Assembly (NCBI GenBank): GCA_016206385.1
Contig: JACQRS010000349.1
Span: forward strand, 1 to 7,095
Length of the DNA stretch: 7,095 bases
Reading direction: 5' to 3'
Source: Candidatus Rokuibacteriota bacterium
Lineage (GTDB): Bacteria > Methylomirabilota > Methylomirabilia > Rokubacteriales > CSP1-6
Of the stretch, positions 1 through 6,176 are shown in pieces. The notes below the pieces were generated by a model. The model searched no databases, was not told where the DNA came from, and was given only the letters and a program-made list of their open reading frames with translations. Made by a program: the position numbers and the translations under genes. Position 1 is the stretch's first letter; each line of letters starts with the position of its first letter.

Positions 1-210
1 CGCGGCCTCACCGGTACGGTCCGGATGGAGATCGTGGTCCACCCCGACGGCGCAATCGCCGGCGTCTCTCTTCTTCAGTCCTCGTCGCACCCGATCCTGG
101 ACCAGGCGGCTCTCGACGCCGTCAGGCGCCTTCAGCCGCTGCCGTTTCCCGCTGAGCTTCCTCCCCGGACCCTCAGCGTCCGGCTGCCTGTGGTCTTCGA
201 GCTGAGGTGA
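1..210 (+). CDS. TonB family protein, C-terminal domain (5' truncated by window edge)
   Basis: The reading frame is open from the first base, so this is the 3' end of a longer gene; the ATG at 25 is probably internal. The 69 visible residues match a TonB C-terminal domain. They show a G-T-V-R-M-E-I-V-V strand, then H-P-D-G, then an S-S-S-H segment leading into L-D-Q-A-A-L-D-A-V, and a proline-rich P-L-P-F-P turn before a final V-F-E-L strand. In the family this domain sits in the periplasm and touches the TonB box of outer-membrane receptors, passing on energy from ExbB/ExbD. The N-terminal membrane anchor and proline-rich spacer lie outside the window. The stop is 4 nt before the cobD start, so it is probably co-transcribed with the cobalamin genes. 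That context suggests, but does not prove, a role in corrinoid or chelate uptake. A TonB-domain protein of other function is possible. Confidence 0.85.
   Translation, partial: RGLTGTVRMEIVVHPDGAIAGVSLLQSSSHPILDQAALDAVRRLQPLPFPAELPPRTLSVRLPVVFELR
204..210 (+). promoter_or_regulatory. Shine-Dalgarno site deciding the cobD start
   Basis: GAGGTGA overlaps the stop codon of the upstream TonB-like gene. Its GAGG core lies 7 nt before ATG 215 but only 4 nt before the in-frame TTG at 212. The spacing and codon type favour ATG 215. Confidence 0.6.
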
Positions 211-214
211 GTTG

Positions 215-1282
215 ATGCGCCACGCCCACGGGGGGGACCTCAGAAGGCTGGCGATGGCGGCGGGCGTCACGCCGGAGCGACTGCTGGACTTCAGCGCCAG
301 CATCAACCCGCTCGGGCTCTCGCCTGCTGTCGAGGCCGCGATCACGGAAGCGCTCCCCGCTGTGATCCACTACCCGGACCCGGAGGCCGCGGCCCTCCGC
401 GAAGCCTTGGCTTCCTACCACGGCCTCTCACCCGAGCAAGTGCTCCCCGCCAACGGCTCCACCGAGCTGATCTACCTCCTGACGCGGGCGCTCGCCCCGG
501 GCCGCAGCCTGATCCTTCACCCCGCGTTCAGCGAGTACGAGGCCGCGCTGGAGCTGGCCGGGGCCCGGCTCGAGCACGAGCTGCTGGACGAGGATCACGG
601 CTTTGTCCCGGAGCTGCCACGGCTCCTTCCCCGGCTCGCTGGCCAGGACCTGGTGGTCCTGGCGAATCCTAACAACCCTGCGGGGAGCCTGATCCCGAAG
701 CCGACGCTGCTGGCCCTGGCGGAGGCCGCCCATGAGGCTGGCGCCACCCTCGTCGTGGATGAGGCCTTCATTGACTTCGTCGAAGAGGCGTCGCTCAAGA
801 AGGAGCTGGCTCACTTCCCACGCCTCGTCCTCCTCCGCTCGCTCACCAAGTGCTTCGCCCTGCCGGGGCTCCGGGTGGGCTACGCCCTCGCCTCAGCTGA
901 GCTCGTGGCAAGGCTGTCCCGCTGGAAGGGGCCGTGGAGCGTCAACGCCCTGGCGGGAGCCGCGGGGATCGCGGCCCTGGCTGATCGGGAGTACCAGGAG
1001 CGATTCAGGCTCCTGGTGCCGCGCTGGCGCGAGGAGTTCCAGGGCGGGCTCCAGCGGTTCGGTCAGCTCCGCGTGTTCCCCGCGGTCGCCAACTATCTCC
1101 TGGCGCGCTTGCTGGACCCGGGCCTGAGCGCGCCGGTCCTGAAGGCGCGGCTGCTCAGGGAGCGGATCGCCATCCGCGACTGCACCTCCTTCCGCGGCCT
1201 CGGCCCGGCGTTCATCCGGCTGGCCGTGCGGCGGCCGGAGGAGCAGGCGCTGCTGCTTGAGGCTCTCGAACGATGCCTCTGA
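215..1282 (+). CDS. cobD: L-threonine-O-3-phosphate decarboxylase (PLP-dependent, cobalamin side-chain synthesis)
   Basis: This fold-type I, aspartate-aminotransferase-like PLP enzyme decarboxylates L-threonine O-3-phosphate to (R)-1-aminopropan-2-ol O-phosphate, the linker of the cobalamin nucleotide loop. It is cytosolic. Numbering from ATG 215 (355 aa, usual for the family), the diagnostic N-terminus has H-G-G-D at 5-8 and D-F-S-A-S-I-N-P-L-G at 25-34. N-P-N-N-P-A-G is at 151-157, the PLP-ring aspartate in V-V-D-E-A-F is D182, the Schiff-base lysine in S-L-T-K is K212 followed by P-G-L-R-V-G-Y, and a C-terminal I-R-L-A-V-R is at 334-339. ATG 215 was preferred to TTG 212 on Shine-Dalgarno spacing. 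The 3' end overlaps cbiB by 10 nt, implying translational coupling. Naming is confusing: this is CobD in Salmonella and CobC in Pseudomonas. The main alternative, histidinol-phosphate aminotransferase, is disfavoured by the H-G-G-D start and by the neighbours. Confidence 0.93.
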   Translation: MRHAHGGDLRRLAMAAGVTPERLLDFSASINPLGLSPAVEAAITEALPAVIHYPDPEAAALREALASYHGLSPEQVLPANGSTELIYLLTRALAPGRSLILHPAFSEYEAALELAGARLEHELLDEDHGFVPELPRLLPRLAGQDLVVLANPNNPAGSLIPKPTLLALAEAAHEAGATLVVDEAFIDFVEEASLKKELAHFPRLVLLRSLTKCFALPGLRVGYALASAELVARLSRWKGPWSVNALAGAAGIAALADREYQERFRLLVPRWREEFQGGLQRFGQLRVFPAVANYLLARLLDPGLSAPVLKARLLRERIAIRDCTSFRGLGPAFIRLAVRRPEEQALLLEALERCL

Positions 1283-2187
1283 TCCTCGGCCTTGCCGTGC
1301 TTTTCGACCTGATCTTTGGCGAGCCCGGCAACCGCTGGCATCCGGTGGCGTGGGTGGGACGAGGGCTCGAGTTGTTGCAGGCGCGGGTGCCGGCCCGGAG
1401 TCCGGCGGGGCTCCTCGCCGCCGGGGCGATCATGGTGGTGGGGGCAGCGCTCGTGATTGCCGCGCTGGCGGAGGCCGTCGTGCGCGCGACAGCGCCGCTT
1501 GGCTGGCCCGGCGTGTTCCTCCACGCGTGGCTCCTCAAGTGCACGTTCTCGGTGAGAGGGCTCATCGGAGCTGCGGGGGCGGTGAAGATGGCGCTGGCGC
1601 TCGGCAGCCTGGACGAGGCGCGCCGCCGCGTGGGCCGGCACCTGGTGAGCCGCCCGACCGCGACGCTTTCAGCCGACCAGGTGGCCTCCGCTACGGTGGA
1701 GTCGGTGGCGGAGAATTTTACCGACAGCGTGGTGGCACCGCTCCTCTTCTTCCTCCTCTTCGGGTTGCCAGGTGCCTGGGCCTACCGCATGGTGAACACC
1801 GCCGACGCCATGTGGGGCTATCGCGAGGGCGAGCTCGAGTACTTCGGCAAGCCTGCCGCGCGCCTCGATGACCTGCTGAGCTGGATTCCGGCGCGCCTCG
1901 CCGGAGCGGGGATCGTTGTCGGGGCGCTGATCGCGGGCGAACGGGCGGCCGCCGCGTGGCGGACCATGTGGCGGGACCACGCCCGGACCGCCAGCCCCAA
2001 CGCCGGCTGGGCCATGGCGGCCATGGCAGGGGCCCTGGGTGTGGCCCTTGAAAAACCGGGTGCCTACCGGCTCGGGGACGGCCCCCTCCCCACCGCCGAG
2101 GCGATTCACCGGGCCGTGAGCGTGATGACCTCGGCCAGCGGCCTCTTCACCGCGGCTTCACTCTGCGCCGTCCTCCTCAGGGGGTGA
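1273..2187 (+). CDS. cbiB: Adenosylcobinamide-phosphate synthase (CbiB/CobD family membrane protein)
   Basis: This integral inner-membrane enzyme joins adenosylcobyric acid to aminopropanol phosphate, the product of the gene just upstream. At 304 aa it is within the family's range. Family signatures occur in order: D12 through G-E-P (16-18) to H-P-V (23-25) near the N-terminus; hydrophobic membrane stretches around 3-15 and 45-70; E-S-V-A-E-N-F-T-D at 143-151 followed by A-P-L; G-L-P-G-A-W-A-Y-R leading to N-T-A-D-A-M at 175-180; F-G-K-P-A-A-R-L-D-D with P-A-R-L after it; and S-P-N-A-G-W at 241-246 leading to A-G-A-L-G-V. The start overlaps the end of cobD by 10 nt, with a GAGG motif at 1259-1262 about 10 nt ahead. 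The cobQ start follows 4 nt after the stop. The Pseudomonas name for the same enzyme is CobD. Nothing in the sequence looks degraded. Confidence 0.95.
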   Translation: MPLILGLAVLFDLIFGEPGNRWHPVAWVGRGLELLQARVPARSPAGLLAAGAIMVVGAALVIAALAEAVVRATAPLGWPGVFLHAWLLKCTFSVRGLIGAAGAVKMALALGSLDEARRRVGRHLVSRPTATLSADQVASATVESVAENFTDSVVAPLLFFLLFGLPGAWAYRMVNTADAMWGYREGELEYFGKPAARLDDLLSWIPARLAGAGIVVGALIAGERAAAAWRTMWRDHARTASPNAGWAMAAMAGALGVALEKPGAYRLGDGPLPTAEAIHRAVSVMTSASGLFTAASLCAVLLRG

Positions 2188-2188
2188 G
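2179..2188 (+). promoter_or_regulatory. Shine-Dalgarno site for cobQ
   Basis: AGGGGGTGAG overlaps the cbiB stop codon and ends 3 nt before ATG 2192. Its position across the stop fits reinitiation or coupled translation from cbiB. Confidence 0.6.
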
Positions 2189-2191
2189 ACG

Positions 2192-3703
2192 ATGCCGGCT
2201 CGGGCCCTGATGATCCAGGGCACAGCGTCCCACGCGGGGAAGAGCCTCCTCGTGGCGGGGCTCTGCCGCCTCTTTGGCCAGGAGGGGCTTCGCGTTGTCC
2301 CGTTCAAGTCGCAGAACATGGCGCTCAACGCCTACGTCACCCGGGATGGCGGTGAGATGGGATGGGCCCAGGCCATGCAAGCCGAAGCGGCAGGAGTGGA
2401 GCCGCGCGTCGAGATGAACCCGATCCTCCTCAAGCCGCAGTCGGAGCAGGGAAGCCAGGTGATCGTCCTCGGCAAGGTGCTCCGGACAGCTTCGGCCCGC
2501 GAGTATTACGGAATGACCGAGCAGCTCTGGACGGCGGTGGTGGAGAGCTACCGGTGGCTCACCGCCGAGGCCGACCTCGTCCTGATCGAAGGAGCGGGCA
2601 ATCCTGCCGAGCCCAACCTGATGGAACGCGAGATCGCCAACATGGCCGTGGCCAGGCACGCCCGAGCGCCGGTGCTCCTGGTCGGCGACATCGACCGGGG
2701 TGGGGTCTTCGCCAGCCTGATCGGCACGATGAGCGTCCTTCGGCCCTCTGATCGGAGACTAGTAAAGGGGTTTATTATCAATAAGTTTCGAGGTGATCCT
2801 TCAGTTCTCACCTCAGGTCTCGAGTTCCTCGAGAGGAAGACACGGCGGCCGGTGCTTGGAGTCGTGCCCATGCTCTCCCGTCTCTACCTTCCCGAGGAAG
2901 ACAGCGTGGCTCTCGAGGAGCCGGGGGAGGCGCCGGACCGAGCGAGAGCGGTGCGGATCGCTGTGGTCCGTCTCCCGTATATTTCCAACTTCACCGACTT
3001 CACCCCGCTGGAGCTCGAGCCCATGGCGGAGGTCGTCTACGCGCGGGATCCCGCTGATCTCGCCGGTGCCCACCTGGTGATCCTTCCCGGCTCCAAGGAC
3101 ACGATCGCTGACCTCAGGTTCCTGAAGGCGCGGGGGTTTGACCGCGCCCTCGCCCTTCACCTCGAGGGCGGCGGCGCGGTTGGCGGAGTCTGTGGCGGGT
3201 ACCAGATGCTCGGCCGCTCGGTAAGCGATCCCCACGGGGTCGAGAGCGGAGGGGAGGAGCCCGGCCTCGGCCTCTTGCCTGTCGCCACCGTCCTGGAGCC
3301 GGAGAAGATCACCCGGCGCGTGACGGCCCGGCTGCTTCCCGGTCCCTGGGGGGAGGGAAGCGGGGAGTGGGAGGCCTACGAGATCCACACCGGACGCACG
3401 GTCGTGGAAGGTGATCTGGCCCCGCTCTTCGCCATCTCCCGGAGAGGGGATGCGCCGGCCCGGGATACCGACGGGGTGATCACCCTTGACGGCAGGGTCT
3501 GGGGCACGTACCTCCACGGCGCCCTCGATGCCTCTCTGGTCCGGCAGCGTCTCCTGAGCTGGCTCGCCGGGCGCCCGCGACTCTCCCTCGCCCCGCCCTC
3601 AGCCGACTATCGCGCGTTGAGGGAGGCGGCCTACGATTCCCTCGCAGACACCCTCCGGCGCTCGTTGAACCTCCCCGCGATCAGAGCCCTCGTCGCTCGC
3701 TAG
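2192..3703 (+). CDS. cobQ: Cobyric acid synthase, glutamine-hydrolysing (CobQ/CbiP)
   Basis: This cytosolic enzyme amidates four carboxylates of adenosylcobyrinic a,c-diamide, using glutamine and ATP, to give adenosylcobyric acid, the substrate of CbiB. Length is 503 aa, typical of the family. The N-terminal dethiobiotin-synthetase-like domain has a P-loop variant G-T-A-S-H-A-G-K-S at 10-18, P-F-K-S-Q-N-M-A-L-N at 37-46, then L-I-E-G-A-G-N-P and G-D-I-D-R-G-G-V-F-A-S. A class I glutamine amidotransferase domain starts near 254, with nucleophile C334 in G-V-C-G-G-Y-Q-M-L and catalytic H442 in G-T-Y-L-H-G. Y-E-I-H-T-G between them is also family-typical. It is probably the last gene of the cobalamin unit. 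Codons at 2756-2818 (G-F-I-I-N-K-F-R-G-D region) are strikingly AT-rich although the protein motif is normal. CobB/CbiA is excluded by the P-F-K-S-Q-N-M and G-D-I-D-R-G-G signatures. Confidence 0.96.
   Translation: MPARALMIQGTASHAGKSLLVAGLCRLFGQEGLRVVPFKSQNMALNAYVTRDGGEMGWAQAMQAEAAGVEPRVEMNPILLKPQSEQGSQVIVLGKVLRTASAREYYGMTEQLWTAVVESYRWLTAEADLVLIEGAGNPAEPNLMEREIANMAVARHARAPVLLVGDIDRGGVFASLIGTMSVLRPSDRRLVKGFIINKFRGDPSVLTSGLEFLERKTRRPVLGVVPMLSRLYLPEEDSVALEEPGEAPDRARAVRIAVVRLPYISNFTDFTPLELEPMAEVVYARDPADLAGAHLVILPGSKDTIADLRFLKARGFDRALALHLEGGGAVGGVCGGYQMLGRSVSDPHGVESGGEEPGLGLLPVATVLEPEKITRRVTARLLPGPWGEGSGEWEAYEIHTGRTVVEGDLAPLFAISRRGDAPARDTDGVITLDGRVWGTYLHGALDASLVRQRLLSWLAGRPRLSLAPPSADYRALREAAYDSLADTLRRSLNLPAIRALVAR
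2790..2814 (+). repeat. Inverted repeat inside cobQ
   Basis: GAGGTGA at 2790-2796 is matched by TCACCTC at 2808-2814, giving a 7-bp perfect stem with an 11-nt loop. It lies at the downstream edge of the AT-rich island in cobQ. No function can be read from the sequence. Confidence 0.5.
2818..2834 (+). repeat. Second tandem inverted repeat inside cobQ
   Basis: TCTCGAG at 2818-2824 and CTCGAGA at 2828-2834 form a 7-bp perfect stem with a TTC loop, only 3 nt after the preceding inverted repeat. The half-sites are built on the palindrome CTCGAG, so the arms are direct as well as inverted repeats. Function is unknown. Confidence 0.5.
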
Positions 3704-3730
3704 CGCTTCCACCTTCGAATTTCCTTCGTC

Positions 3731-3745
3731 CCCGGCTCAGCCGGG
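3731..3745 (+). terminator. GC hairpin after cobQ, possible weak terminator
   Basis: CCCGGC and GCCGGG form a 6-bp perfect stem with a TCA loop, 27 nt after the cobQ stop in the gap before argS. There is no run of T after it, so classical intrinsic termination is doubtful. It may be a transcript 3' end structure or a Rho-dependent or partial terminator. Confidence 0.35.
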
Positions 3746-3748
3746 CGG

Positions 3749-3760
3749 TATCTTATAAGA
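3749..3760 (+). promoter_or_regulatory. Possible -10 region / 10-bp palindrome upstream of argS
   Basis: This is the only AT-rich stretch in the cobQ-argS gap. It contains TATCTT (3749-3754) and TATAAG (3754-3759), either of which could serve as a -10, and TCTTATAAGA at 3751-3760 is a perfect palindrome. A matching -35 is not convincing; TTCGTC at 3725-3730 is 18 nt upstream and a poor match. A promoter for the argS unit is expected in this gap, but its exact place is inferred. Confidence 0.35.
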
Positions 3761-3777
3761 CGGTTGTTTCATCGGTG

Positions 3778-3802
3778 CGATCGCCGCCACGTGGGGCGAT
3801 CG
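3778..3802 (+). promoter_or_regulatory. Strong hairpin in the argS 5' leader
   Basis: CGATCGCC at 3778-3785 pairs with GGCGATCG at 3795-3802 as an 8-bp perfect stem. The 9-nt centre holds the palindrome CCACGTGG, so with G3786 bulged out the stem can grow by two more GC pairs around an ACGT tetraloop. It ends 18 nt before the argS ATG. It could be an RNA control element, an operator, or a leaky terminator; no T-run follows, and nothing resembling a T-box is visible. Confidence 0.45.
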
Positions 3803-3820
3803 ATCTCTTAGCCGTCGGAG

Positions 3821-5476
3821 ATGGGCGCGAACGTCACCGAACAGCTTTCCGAGGGTCTCCACGCCGCTCTCCGAGCCGCCGGGCTGGCCCCGCCTGAGGA
3901 GCTCCTCTGGGAGGTGCCGCGGGAATCCGTCCACGGCGACTACGCCACGAACGTGGCGATGCAGCTCGCAAAAGCGGCGCGGCGTCCGCCGCGCCAGGTG
4001 GCCGAGCTGATCGTCAAGCACTGGCCGTCGCTGCCCGCGGTGGAGCGGGTGGAGGTCGCGGGTCCGGGCTTCGTGAACGTCTTCCTCGCCGGGGCCTGGT
4101 GCGCTGACGCCCTCCGCCAGATCCTCGCTGCGGGCGCGGAGTATGGCCAGAGCCCGAGGGGTCGGGGCCAGCGGGTCCGCATCGAGTTCGTTTCGGCGAA
4201 CCCGACCGGCCCGCTCGTGATCGTCAACGCCCGCGCCGCGGCCATCGGCGACGCGCTCGCGCGCATTCTGCGCTCCCAGGGCTACACGGTCTTCGCCGAG
4301 TATTACGTCAACGATGCCGGCAACCAGGCGACGATGCTGGCGCGCTCCATGGAAGCCCGGGTCCGCCAGCTTCTCGGCGAGGCGAGAGACGTGCCGGAAG
4401 GGGGGTATCCGGGCGAGTACCTCGTGGACGTGGCAAAGGGCTACCTCGCCGAGGAGGGCGCCCACTCTCTCTCCGAGCCCGAGGCCGCGCGCTTGGAGCG
4501 CCTCGGCAGGTACGCGGTCCGCCGGATCCGCGAAGCGCAGGAGCGGGTACTCAGGGAGTATGGCGTCGAGTTCGACCGTTGGGTTTCCGAGAATGTCGAG
4601 ATCCGAAAGCCCGGTCTCCCCGAGGAAGCCATCGAGCTGCTGAGGGCGCGGGACCTGGTCTACGAGGCCGAAGGGGCGCTCTGGTTCCGGGCCTCCCGCT
4701 TCGGCGACGACGAGGATCGGGTCCTCGTCAAGTCGGACGGGGAGCTGACCTACTTCGCCGCCGACATCGCCTACCACCTCTTCAAGTTCGGGGATGCGGA
4801 CCGCCTGATCGACCTGATTGGCCCCGATCACCACGGCTACGTTGCGCGGATCAAGGCCGCCATGATCGCGCTGGGCAAGCCCGCCGACGCCGTCCAGGTG
4901 CTCATCGTCCAGCTGGTGACGCTCCTCAGGGGAGGTGAGCCGGTGCGGATGTCAAAGCGGCGCGGGGAGTTCGTCCTGATGGAGGAGCTGATCGAGGAGG
5001 TCGGGCGCGACGCGGCGCGCTTCACCTTCCTCACGCGCCGCCATGACAGCCCCCTCGACTTCGACATCGAGGTGGTGACGCGGCAGTCCGCCGACAACCC
5101 CGTGTACTACGTCCAGTACTGCCACGCCCGCATCTCGAGCATCTTTCAGCACCTCAAGCAGCGGAAGCTGCCCGTCCCCGACTGGCGGAGCGTCGACCTC
5201 TCGCGCCTGACCCTGCCGGAGGAGCTGGCGCTCATCAAGCGGCTTCTCCAGTTCCCCGACCTGGTGGCCGGAGCCGCCCGGACCCTTGAGCCTCACCGGG
5301 TGGCCTATTACCTCCAGGAGCTCGCCGCGGGGTTCCATCCGTACTACAACCGCCATCGCGTGGTCTCAGAGGATCGCGCCCTGACCGATGCCCGGCTTGC
5401 CCTCGCCGCCGCCGTGGGCCAAGTGGTCAGAAACGGCCTCGCGCTCCTCGGCGTCTCGGCTCCCGAGAAAATGTGA
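3821..5476 (+). CDS. argS: Arginyl-tRNA synthetase with a non-canonical HIGH motif
   Basis: This class I aminoacyl-tRNA synthetase charges tRNA-Arg in the cytosol. Its 551 aa match the family. The ArgRS-specific N-terminal domain (about 5-90) includes G-D-Y-A-T-N-V-A-M-Q-L-A-K. The catalytic core has S-A-N-P-T-G-P-L (125-132), Y-Y-V-N-D-A-G-N-Q from 161, D-H-H-G-Y at 336-340, and the KMSK loop as R-M-S-K at 376-379 followed by R-R-G-E-F. The DALR anticodon-binding domain runs from about 430 to the end. Oddly, residues 133-136, where HVGH is expected, read V-I-V-N, so both HIGH histidines and the glycine are lost while flanking frame and motifs are intact. An in-frame TAG at 3809 leaves ATG 3821 as the only plausible start. 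It has only GGAG directly abutting it, so the ribosome site is poor. The next gene starts on its stop codon. Identity is firm; full activity is uncertain. Confidence 0.94.
   Translation: MGANVTEQLSEGLHAALRAAGLAPPEELLWEVPRESVHGDYATNVAMQLAKAARRPPRQVAELIVKHWPSLPAVERVEVAGPGFVNVFLAGAWCADALRQILAAGAEYGQSPRGRGQRVRIEFVSANPTGPLVIVNARAAAIGDALARILRSQGYTVFAEYYVNDAGNQATMLARSMEARVRQLLGEARDVPEGGYPGEYLVDVAKGYLAEEGAHSLSEPEAARLERLGRYAVRRIREAQERVLREYGVEFDRWVSENVEIRKPGLPEEAIELLRARDLVYEAEGALWFRASRFGDDEDRVLVKSDGELTYFAADIAYHLFKFGDADRLIDLIGPDHHGYVARIKAAMIALGKPADAVQVLIVQLVTLLRGGEPVRMSKRRGEFVLMEELIEEVGRDAARFTFLTRRHDSPLDFDIEVVTRQSADNPVYYVQYCHARISSIFQHLKQRKLPVPDWRSVDLSRLTLPEELALIKRLLQFPDLVAGAARTLEPHRVAYYLQELAAGFHPYYNRHRVVSEDRALTDARLALAAAVGQVVRNGLALLGVSAPEKM
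3976..3995 (+). repeat. GC-rich inverted repeat early in argS
   Basis: GGCGCGGC and GCCGCGCC form an 8-bp perfect stem around GTCC, within argS codons 52-59 (Ala/Arg/Pro-rich). In DNA this GC-rich such stems arise fairly often by chance. No function is claimed. Confidence 0.4.
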
Positions 5477-6165
5477 TGACCACGGGCACCATGAGAGTGC
5501 GTCCCAGACGCCGCCGGAGCCGCGGCCCGGTCGCGCTCCTCGTCCTGACCTGCGTGGTGGCCCTTTCGCTGACGTTCCTGCTCGGGGTGCTGGTGGGGCG
5601 GGGTTACCGCGTCGGAGGCCGGGTACCCATGCCGCAGGCATGGGTGGGGGCCAGAACGCAGCCCCAGGCGGCAGAGGTCGAGAAGGGCAAGCGCGCCCCG
5701 ATCGCCGGGCGCGGCGCCGTCGAGGACCGCGAGCTCCGCCGTCGGGCCCAGATCCAGGAGAGGCTGACCTTCTACCACACCCTCACGGCGCCGCACCCGG
5801 CCACGCCGCGCCCGGCGCCCAAGCCCCGGGAGGCGACGGCGGAGGCGGGCGAGGGCGACCGCGGGCCAGGGGAGTCGGACAGGAACGAGGGGGAGGCGGC
5901 CACGGGCATGGCCGACGGCCGGGCTCCGGTTCTCTCGTGGACGGTCCAGGTGGCGGCTTACCGGAGCGTGGATTCGGCCACCGCGCTGCAGAGCTCTCTG
6001 GCAGCCTCAGGCTACGACGCGTACGTCGTGCCCTCCGCCGGAGAGGAGGGCACGGTGCGCTACCGGGTCCGGGTGGGGAGCTACCCGAGCCGGACTGAGG
6101 CGGCGAAGATCGCCGAGCGGCTCCGTTCCGAGCGGGCCCTCGCCGCGTTTGTCGTTTCCCGCTGA
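5476..6165 (+). CDS. SPOR-domain, single-pass membrane protein (FtsN/DedD-like architecture)
   Basis: This is a predicted inner-membrane protein whose periplasmic SPOR domain should bind denuded glycan strands of septal peptidoglycan, tying it to cell division or wall turnover. Numbering from ATG 5476 (229 aa), an arginine-rich cytoplasmic tail at 8-17 precedes one hydrophobic segment at about 18-40. A low-complexity Pro/Ala/Glu/Arg linker spans about 45-150, and the SPOR domain covers 154-229. The SPOR domain shows W-T-V-Q-V-A-A-Y, a helix with alternating Ala and Leu, Y-R-V-R-V-G-S-Y, and a second helix before the final strand. The ATG overlaps the argS stop (TGATG), so translation is coupled; GTG 5473 is the alternative start. 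The upstream GAG at 5465-5467 is a weak ribosome site. Orthology to FtsN itself cannot be claimed, as linkers diverge fast and SPOR proteins are common. Confidence 0.88.
   Translation: MTTGTMRVRPRRRRSRGPVALLVLTCVVALSLTFLLGVLVGRGYRVGGRVPMPQAWVGARTQPQAAEVEKGKRAPIAGRGAVEDRELRRRAQIQERLTFYHTLTAPHPATPRPAPKPREATAEAGEGDRGPGESDRNEGEAATGMADGRAPVLSWTVQVAAYRSVDSATALQSSLAASGYDAYVVPSAGEEGTVRYRVRVGSYPSRTEAAKIAERLRSERALAAFVVSR
5625..5645 (+). repeat. Perfect 9-bp inverted repeat within the SPOR gene
   Basis: ACCCATGCC (5625-5633) and GGCATGGGT (5637-5645) form a 9-bp perfect stem with a GCA loop, extendable by a T-G wobble. It lies at the start of the linker-coding region, just after the membrane segment. 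No T-run follows, so it is not a classical terminator. Confidence 0.55.
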
Positions 6166-6176
6166 GAGCGGGTCGT

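Noticed and set aside
2773..2778. TATTAT in the AT-rich cobQ patch as an internal promoter
   Set aside because: There is no convincing -35 at the right spacing and no downstream gene start that needs it. The codon-level explanation covers the bases.
2813..3517. 234-codon antisense frame opposite cobQ
   Set aside because: It lies wholly within cobQ, whose catalytic Cys and His are intact in the sense frame, and has no independent signal.
3777..3784. GCGATCGC octamer resembling the cyanobacterial HIP1 repeat
   Set aside because: This is the only copy I noticed and other features do not suggest a cyanobacterium. It is better explained as part of the argS leader hairpin.
3737..4834. Long antisense open frame (365 codons) opposite argS
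   Set aside because: It is a mirror of a high-GC coding gene, with composition following the argS codon pattern. It has no recognisable domain or ribosome site, and argS on the other strand is certain.
5787..5819. GGCGCCG/CGGCGCC inverted repeat in the SPOR linker
   Set aside because: It has 7-bp arms with a 19-nt loop in extremely GC-rich low-complexity coding DNA, which is expected by chance.
5388..6098. 236-codon + strand open frame overlapping the argS end and SPOR gene
   Set aside because: It is Gly/Arg/Pro-rich, out of frame with two well-supported genes, and shows no domain. It is a GC-driven shadow frame.
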